Position numbers and translations under genes: made by a program
Notes under the pieces: generated by a model
What the model saw: only the letters and a program-made list of their open reading frames with translations
What the model was told of the DNA's origin: nothing
The model's database searches: none
Shown: positions 1-6,608 of the stretch, one piece after another
Layout: each line of letters opens with the position of its first letter
Position numbering within the stretch: position 1 is the first letter of the stretch
Assembly: GCA_015680635.1 (NCBI GenBank)
Contig: JAABOA010000949.1
Span: 1-10,547 of the forward strand
DNA from: Lunasporangiospora selenospora
Taxonomy: Eukaryota; Mortierellomycota; Mortierellomycetes; Mortierellales; Mortierellaceae
DNA length: 10,547 nt
Direction: 5' to 3'

Positions 1-1
1 C

Positions 2-3000
2 AAAGCACCAGCACTTGTCTCTGCCCCTTCAGCTTCAATACCCATTCCACTCACGACTACGCTCGCCTCGAAAAAAGGGGCCTACATCAACCTCCCTTCA
101 ATTCACAAAGTGATCGCCAGCCATAACGTCAGCACTATCCGGGCTACCAAAAGCATCGTGGATGATGAAGCCAGTGCACCAGACTATGATGAGGCCATGG
201 CCAATATACCAGACCTAGACCTTCTCCCCCCACCTCCTGTGTACGACATTGTCAACTGCTCCACCTCACAGACACTGCTCTTGGTCTCTTCTCTCATCAA
301 CACTATCCTGGCCGTCAACGACCGACTCAACTGCCCAAAAATCACACTCTTCCACTCCCGAGCCATTCCAAACATCTCTATTGAGGCGTACTTGTCCAGG
401 ATTCTCCAGTATGCGCCTTTCCAGAACGAGGTCCTCCTGATCATACTGCTCTACTTTGATCGGATTGGAGGTGGCTGTAAACCAACACATGTCTTGACCA
501 ACAACATCCCAAGGTCTCTTCTACGGCAGGCCTCCATGACTATTGAGGAGGTTAACCAGCTCCCTCATCTTACTACCACCGTCCCTGGCGGCCTTGCTGG
601 CAGTAAGGTGACCCTGAGCGAGAAGAGTGATCGTTCGCCCTTCGTCTCAGAGGGTTCTATGGAGTCATACGACGACGATGCTATGGATGAAGAGGAGCCG
701 ATAGCCGACGAGATATACACCTCGTCGTCAGAATCCCCTATTGGCTCCAAACTCATTATCAATAGCTTTAACATCCATCGGCTCTTGATTACCAGTATCC
801 TTGTCGCATGCAAGTTTTCTTCAGATGTGTTCTACCCCAACGTCCGATATGCAAGGGTAAGTGACCCCGCGTGTGCAAATGGTCAAAACAGAAGAACGGA
901 CGCAGTTTATTGACCTGTACCGTGTACACGTGCCCTTGCGCTGATTCTGACATTTCCATCTTCATTAGGTTGGCGGGCTTCCATTGTCAGAGCTCAACCA
1001 GCTCGAGCTCGAGTTTCTGTTTCTCTCCCAGTTTGAGCTCAATACTACCGAGTCAGAGCTGCAGGCCTATGGTAACAAGCTATTAATGTATCACCAACGT
1101 GTTAATGGTACTGAGCGAGCCAAGTACGATGCTATCACTCCTGCAAAAGGAGAGTACGTCCGCCTTGCAGAGAAAAAGCACATCTTGGTCCCAGAGAGCC
1201 TCAAGCAGGTACACCCATCGTTAATGACCGCAAAGCGTTCTCAGTCTCGCCAACCTTCTGTCGATTATGACTCTGCTCGTGCATTTGTCTCTGTTGGCCC
1301 ATACCGAGATAGCAGGGAGATAATTGACCAGGATGAAGACGACATGATGTCTGAGAAGAATGAAAACCAAGTTGGATCTCCTACAGACTGGCACAGTGGA
1401 CAGAGCACGCCTGTCATGAGTCCAACAACATTGGTGGCCAAGCAACCAATCCCGCGTTCGAACAAGATGAATCTCGACCATATGATCTGGCCCACAAATG
1501 AATTCGAGACAAAGTACACCCATTATGGCGGCATGGTCAAGGACGAGGAAGCTGCCAGGATCGAAGAAGAATTCAATAAAGCATCGCCACCGCCAGAGGA
1601 AAGTGGGCCAACCCCAAAGCGAAAGCTGCAGCGTCTCTCATCCGGAACCTTGGAGTCTACGCCAGCAAAGCGAACTGCCAATCCTAGCAAAAGCAGTGAA
1701 TCTGAAAAGACAGCTTTGCCAGCTACTGGAAACAAGAACATCCTCAAGCCCTTGTTCCGCAAGATTGCATCCCTGACATCGCATCGCTCAGAATCTTCTC
1801 CTGCCCCGGCGCCGGAACCAGCGCCCCAACAGCCGGCCATGCGATCGCATCCTTACTTGGTCCGGCATCGTATCTCACCTGCCTCTTCGGCTACAAATCT
1901 CGCCTCTGGATACGACAGCGAGGATATAGTTAGCCCAACCACTCCCACCTCTGGCTCATCACCATGGCACCATGACGAACCTATGAACCGTGGAGACCAA
2001 AGCGGATGGCCAAGATCGAGGAAGGAACTCTAGACCGCTTGGCCCAGCGCCGTCAACCCAAAGGACACCCAGTACAGCACGTGGACGTCGTCACTATCGC
2101 TCGCGTGAGCCATCGTTGTCAACACTGGCTTCCGAGTTGACATTTGAGCCAACACGTTCTAGTTTGTCACCAATGAACGAGGAGCCTTCTCAGTCCTCCA
2201 GTGCCACTGCTCGTCCTTCGTCAATGGCGCCCTTCTACTTTTCTTCGCACTCACAATCTACTCACATGGGTAGCACCTCTGATAACTCTCCAGTATTCTC
2301 TGCATCGGACCAAAGTTACTCTACACCTCCAGCCACTCCAATGAATAGAAGAGAGCGGGCTATGACAGACTCTCTATGCCCAAGACAGCACCCCTTTGAT
2401 ATCCGTTCCCCATCAGAATTGAGCCTGAAGTCTCCTTTGTCTGTCGATGTGGACATGGACATGGACTGTGATGAGGATGAGACAACTGTTCCACCGTTGT
2501 CTTCGTCCACAGTTACTCCCCGGAATTCCCGCCTCTCTATCTCTGTGCAAAAGGCATCTAACAAGGCCAAGAGTGCCAGAGAAGGAGTCGAGACCATGGG
2601 TATTAACTCTTCGTCCTCCGCGTCGTCTGTTACGTCGTCGCCATCCATTACAAAGACGACTCTACGAAAGACAGGGTTGGATGGGTCAACGAATGGTAAA
2701 GAATGGACAAGACAGATCGTGCCTCCTCCTCTTCACCCGGCTGTCCAATACGCCCACCCACCATATGTTGCCTCCTACTACACTGCTCCCAATGTCCAGC
2801 TGATCCCAGGTCCAAACGGGTTCACAGCCATGTCAGCAATGGCAGCAGGTATGCCTCCCGCGGGTATGATGGCCGTCCCTCGCAACCCACATGCCATCCT
2901 TCCAGCTACCAGCGGGCCCAACAGCAAACCAATGGCAACGGCCGCACGAACGTCTCGCCAGTTCGCGCCGATCCGACCAAGAACACCGATGGTGTCCGAG

Positions 3001-3497
3001 GAAGACTCAAAAGGTCGTACAGCGTCCACGAACCCTGAGCCTGCAAAGAAAAAAGGCACGGTCGCATCGAGTGAGCCCAAGACCTTGTCGCAACCACCCA
3101 AGCTTCGCCCTCTTGTGCCAAGTGTAATGACTGCCCCTCCGCCATACCCCCCCCGTTTATTGCCTACCCTTCGCCGTACGCACCGTTGGCCGGGATGCCT
3201 GGGAACGGTAGTTTGCGTCCTCCGCCTTCTCCCCATACTCCAACTATGATTATGGCAGTAGATTACGCGCCAGGCGCACATGGAGCAATGGCCCACCCAC
3301 CCCACTTTTTAACACATGCACCAGTTCCTGGTCATGCCCATCCTGGGGCGCCGACGAGACTTTACATCCCTGTGATCCCTGTTGTTTACAACAAGCCGCC
3401 AGCAACAATGGTATCTCCTGGACCTGCTGCCGGCAAGGCGCCATCCAAGCCAAGCGGTCCAGCCAAGATTGCGCCAAGATTGCACCGACCTACCTAA
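2..3497 (+). CDS. Pho80-like (Pho85-family) cyclin, 5'-partial, frame broken in tail
   Basis: Regulatory subunit expected to bind a Pho85-type cyclin-dependent kinase; Pho80, Pcl6, Pcl7, Pcl8 and Pcl10 are the known relatives. Exon 1 (2-856) is open to the window edge, so the start lies upstream; an in-frame ATG at 197 just before the cyclin box is an alternative. Numbering from base 2, the cyclin box begins near residue 81. It shows FHSRAIPNISIEAYL and NEVLLIILLYFDRI (to 155), then a long acidic insertion (156-250), then INSFNIHRLLITSILVACKF and, after the intron, GGLPLSELNQLELEFLFL. Exon 2 starts at 969. The remainder is low-complexity Ser/Thr/Pro with many S/T-P sites, including TPKRK and TPAKR. 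The frame steps between about 1976 and 2150 and again at a C8 run (3147-3154); with those steps the tail reaches TAA at 3495-3497. The whole is over 1,100 codons, against roughly 300 in yeast Pho80. Family identity is firm; the tail structure is uncertain. Confidence 0.82.
857..968 (+). other. Spliceosomal intron in the cyclin gene
   Basis: The 112-nt intron has donor GTAAGT, a CTGAC branch-like site at 947-951 and acceptor TTCATTAG. It lies in phase 0 and joins ...NVRYAR to VGGLPLSELN, restoring the conserved Pho80-family segment that follows the SDVFY motif. Removing it changes frame exactly as the downstream coding requires. Confidence 0.93.
3462..3483 (+). repeat. Perfect 11-bp tandem duplication at the cyclin 3' end
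   Basis: The unit GCCAAGATTGC occurs twice head to tail (3462-3472 and 3473-3483). Because 11 is not a multiple of three, the duplication shifts the frame. With it, the cyclin ends at TAA 3495-3497. With one copy, translation would run on to TGA 3548-3550. Confidence 0.95.
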
Positions 3498-3833
3498 GAG
3501 GATTCGCGTGCAAAGTAAAGTTTGAAGAGAGAAAGAATGAAGGAGGGTGAACCCCACCTAGTGACGAATGTTATGAATATGAAAACACCATAAGAAGGAA
3601 CGAACAAAGAAAGAAAAAGAGATGTCCATTGTTATGATTAAAAGTCGAGTTCCATATTGATCTTCAGAGTTGAAGAAATGACCCTTAACGAGCTTCACCC
3701 AGTTTTTTGTTGAGACTTGAGAGTGGAAAAAAAAAAAAAAAAAAAAAAAAGGTGCGGGCAAAAAAAAGTGCCCAGGTCTTCACAAACCTTCTTCCAACAT
3801 TCACCGACAAGCTTAAATTCTTCTCAATTCACC
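3498..3833 (+). promoter_or_regulatory. Intergenic region: cyclin 3' UTR and allantoicase promoter
   Basis: These 336 bases separate two same-strand genes. I see no exact AATAAA after the cyclin stop and no convincing TATA box. The stretch is purine-rich (GAAAGAA-type runs around 3525-3625) and holds a long A tract ending 83 bases before the allantoicase ATG, followed by a CT-rich leader. The leader context TTCACC directly before the ATG is a favourable initiation context. Small ORFs here are low-complexity and were not called as genes. Confidence 0.6.
3727..3750 (+). repeat. A24 homopolymer tract upstream of allantoicase
   Basis: This is an uninterrupted run of 24 A, followed ten bases later by A7. 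Poly(dA:dT) tracts at this distance from start codons are known in fungal promoters as nucleosome-depleting elements. That role is inferred here. The length is also prone to sequencing error. Confidence 0.9.
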
Positions 3834-6390
3834 ATGGGACAAGTCCAAAGCCGGGAGACGGAAGCACATTTCTTCAAGCTGACAGAGACGGAAAGGAATG
3901 AGCTGACCAAAAAATACACTGGTGAGTTGGAGAGACAGGAAGGAGCGGTGGTTTCATTCGGGGAGGCCTAATCGCTCTCTGGGACAGGTTCAATTTCATT
4001 GGGCTAAAGGCACGGACGTGAGAGAAACATGGGCCAGTCAGAAAGCGAGATGAAAGAAGTAGAAAAAGGATAAGGACTGGTTAGTGAATTGGCTGACGTA
4101 TTCATTCTCATTGTCGAATGAGGCCCTTTTGCATTCTCGGTAACAACCTCCTGGGAAAAAAAATAATCATCATCAGTGCGGTCCTTGGAACATGGAGTAA
4201 TGCAATGGCTGGTCGGACAATGAACATTTGTAGTTGAATAATGCATGAGACAGTCCATTACACGCTCAAAAGCACAGTTGAGGATTCAATCTCTCACAAT
4301 TGTCCTTTCACACCCTTCCGTGTCTCTCTTCAATCTGAGAAAGTATTGTTAACAGCGTTTCCTTGAATGTCTGTTGCATTGCCTTCCAGAGCTGGCATCA
4401 GCTTCTCGTGGAGGCAAGGTCCTTAGTTCAACAGACGAGTTCTTTGGAGAGGCCTTTCACTTGATTCAACATGGACCAGCCATTGAGGACAAGAATAGAG
4501 AGAGTTCACATGGGTTCTGGAAGGTATGTGGATTCGTTATTTCGATCTCTTTGCTTGCCCCCACAAGCAGGGAGGGAAGCCTCCTCGAGAAAAGAAAAAA
4601 GAGGCTGGAGAAGGAGAAGGAGGTGTTCCTGACGCTATTTTCTCTGCTCTTTCCGTCAACCCCTTGGGTACCAATGACTTGAATTAAATAGGATGGCTGG
4701 GAAACAAGGTATTGTTTGGAGGTCATGAATATGCCTCAAGTCTTTTTTTTTGAGTTTGCCATTGTTGCAGGGCCAAACTTCCTAACGCTTTTTTTCTCAT
4801 CACTCCGGGATATTAGGCGACACAACAAGGATACCCATCACTCTGCCATTATTCAACTCGCATGCCCTGCTACCATCGCTGGATTTGATATCGACACATC
4901 GTTTTTTGATGTAAATGTTTTGTGCCCTTGTACTCTTATTTTTTTTTCTTCTTTGCGGGATCTTTCAAAAGGCTCGATCTCTTTCGGGAAGGACTAATGT
5001 GACCACCAATACGGATGACCCCCCTTTTTCATGCGCATTTTCAGGGAAGTCACCCAGTCTCGGCCTCGATCGAGGGATGTCTTGTTCGTGAAGAGGAGAA
5101 GGGCAAGTATCAGTGGCAAGAGCTTTTGCCCAAAGTCCCTTTGAACGGAAACTCTCACCAATTTTATGGACTCAAGCAATCCGAGACTGTTGTTACCCAT
5201 ATCAGACTAAACATGTATCCTGATGGAGGAATTGTAAGCAGTGCTTGTGCTGGCTCAATTGGTGGTGTTGGGGGAAGAGAAGAAGGCTATACTAATGATA
5301 TTATTTTCATACTTGCTCCCTTCAGGCGCGTCTCAGGGTCTATGGCAGCGTGGCACCCATTCTTCCTCATTTTACAACCTTGGAACTCAGCAGCTTCTCC
5401 AATGGCGGTCGCGTGATCAAGTCAAGCAACGATCGCTATGGAAACCCTTCCAACATTTTGTTGCCTTTTGTTGGAGTCAATACTCGCGATGGATGGCAAA
5501 CTCGTCGTTCTCGCGTTGAGAGTCACCATGACTGGGTTGAAATCAAGCTGGGCGTCCCCGGCCTTCTTGAATCTGTTTCAATTGATACAACACATTTCCG
5601 TGGCAACAATCCTGAATATGCCAGCTTGGATGCCTGCACAAGCGAATACGTATGTCCCTTGGAGAGCTCTAGGTGATATCAGCGATCCTTCGCTATTTTA
5701 TTTGGGATCATTGACCCTAACTTTTTTGACTGGTTGGAATTCATTATAGAATGACGTTCGATTCGATCCCGATGTCAAGTGGGTCAACATTTTGAAAAGG
5801 AGCGAACTAACGGCTGATGTGAACAATCTGTTCAAACTGGAAACCGATGGAGAAGCTTTTACACATGTTCGTTTGAATATCTATCCAGGTGCGGTTCCAT
5901 CCAGTCCTAGTCGAAAACGTGCTTCTTTCGATGGTTCAAAATGCAAAGTGTGAGAGATAGAAATTGATCAAATGTCGTCATTTTGTGTATAACTCTTGCA
6001 CTCATAGATGGAGGAATCTCGCGTCTGCGAGTCTTTGGTACTCGCTCTGACATTTCTAAGGTGGAGAAGACAGAGGTTGAAGGATCGACAAACGTTGTCA
6101 ATGGATTGAGCATCACCGAGTCTGTAGTACTCAAAGAACGCTCCAGAGACTCCTTTGCGCTGACTTCAGAGGTTTCTTCCGTGTCGACTCTGGTTGCCGG
6201 GGAAGACGAGGAGGAGGAGGAGGAGGAGGAGGAGGACGAGTCGATCAAGACAGGAGTCAAGCGTGGGCGCCCAAAGCCAGCCTCAACTTCTGTTGGGATC
6301 AAGAAGAAGACAAAGGGTCGCCCCTTTGATGAAGTAGTTGAGGAGGTACCCGTGGTCTCTCCACCACGAAACAAGCGTGCTCGTGAGTGA
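3834..6390 (+). CDS. DAL2: Allantoicase (EC 3.5.3.4) with AT-hook-like C-terminal extension
   Basis: Hydrolyses allantoate to ureidoglycolate and urea in purine/ureide nitrogen salvage. My model has eight exons: 3834-3921, 4390-4523, 4692-4708, 4817-4910, 5045-5233, 5326-5649, 5750-5888 and 6008-6390. It keeps frame throughout and gives 455 residues. Two allantoicase repeats are visible. Repeat 1 has LASASRGGKVLS, DGWETRRHN (75-83) and SIEGC, ending MYPDGGI (to 174). Repeat 2 has DGWQTRRSR (229-237), HHDWVEIKLG, DTTHFRGNN and DGGISRLRVFG (329-339). Repeat 1 has HHSAIIQL where a D-W pair is usual. Family members normally stop near 340-355 residues. Here about 116 more residues follow, with nine Glu, KRGRPK (413-418), a second GRP (432-434) and terminal KRARE. 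The start is the first ATG in good context; it yields MGQVQS, which resembles an N-myristoylation signal. No peroxisomal C-terminal signal is seen. Confidence 0.93.
3922..4389 (+). other. Intron 1 of allantoicase, unusually long (468 nt)
   Basis: Donor GTGAGT follows ...TKKYT plus one base, and acceptor CCTTCCAG precedes the codon for Glu of ELASASRGGK. It is three or more times longer than most introns in this window. It contains a single GATAAG (4069-4074), the core recognised by fungal nitrogen GATA factors. I see no gene-like ORF or RNA in it. An ATG at 4366 is out of frame with exon 2. Confidence 0.8.
4692..4708 (+). other. 17-nt microexon encoding DGWETR of allantoicase
   Basis: Flanked by ...TTAAATAG and GTATTG, these 17 bases encode DGWET plus the first two bases of an Arg codon, completed by G at 4817. 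Upstream exon 2 ends ...GFWK before GTATGT. The resulting FWK-DGWETR-RHN is the signature of allantoicase repeat 1. No other reading of the surrounding 290 bases supplies this motif. Confidence 0.88.
6208..6234 (+). repeat. (GAG)9 microsatellite coding for a Glu run
   Basis: Nine uninterrupted GAG codons sit between GAC codons in the last allantoicase exon, so length changes would keep frame. Confidence 0.95.
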
Positions 6391-6608
6391 TGACAGAGCA
6401 CTTTGAATAAAAAAAAGAGCGTGACTTTTCTTTTTTCTTTTACAAACCCCGTGAACATGCCCTGTCGCGCGCATGGAAACAGCCAACCATTCTTCATTCA
6501 ACGCCGACCGCTTCATCCCGGAACACGCGAGTCATCGTTACATTTTAATTTGACCAAGTCAGGGAACAAAGCAATCCGAAAACAGAGTCCTGTACAAGCG
6601 AAACACCA
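6391..6608 (+). promoter_or_regulatory. Intergenic: allantoicase 3' end and VPS5 promoter
   Basis: This 218-base spacer starts with a poly(A) signal candidate, followed by a T/C-rich stretch (6417-6442). No clear TATA box is seen; TTTTAATTT near 6542 is the most AT-rich element. The VPS5 ATG has CACCA immediately before it, a good initiation context. Confidence 0.55.
6406..6411 (+). terminator. Candidate poly(A) signal AATAAA, allantoicase
   Basis: Exact AATAAA 15 bases after the allantoicase TGA, running into an A-rich stretch. It is close to the stop, so the cleavage site is uncertain. Confidence 0.5.

Noticed and set aside
110-112. GTG as the start of the cyclin
   Set aside because: The same frame is open upstream to the window edge, and GTG is not a usual nuclear start in fungi. 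The gene is 5'-partial, or starts at ATG 197.
1870-2002. Intron GTATCT...CAAAG as an explanation of the cyclin frame change
   Set aside because: It fits arithmetically, but the acceptor is poor and it removes sequence of the same coding character as its surroundings.
2105-2162. Possible 58-nt intron in the cyclin (GTGAGC ... TTCTAG)
   Set aside because: The splice motifs look good and follow the middle-frame segment, but the joined frame stops near 2273. The clearly coding frame from 2163 on is a different one, and the spanned sequence itself reads as S/T/P-rich coding.
2778-3305. 175-residue antisense ORF
   Set aside because: It lies opposite the Pro-rich cyclin tail; its composition is a shadow of the sense codons and no motif is recognisable.
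3727-3750. A24 tract as the poly(A) tail of a retroelement
   Set aside because: No reverse transcriptase remnant, no target-site duplication and no retrocopy upstream were seen.
4366-4389. ATG in intron 1 as an alternative allantoicase start
   Set aside because: Its frame does not match exon 2, and the CCTTCCAG acceptor with exon 1 gives a continuous frame.
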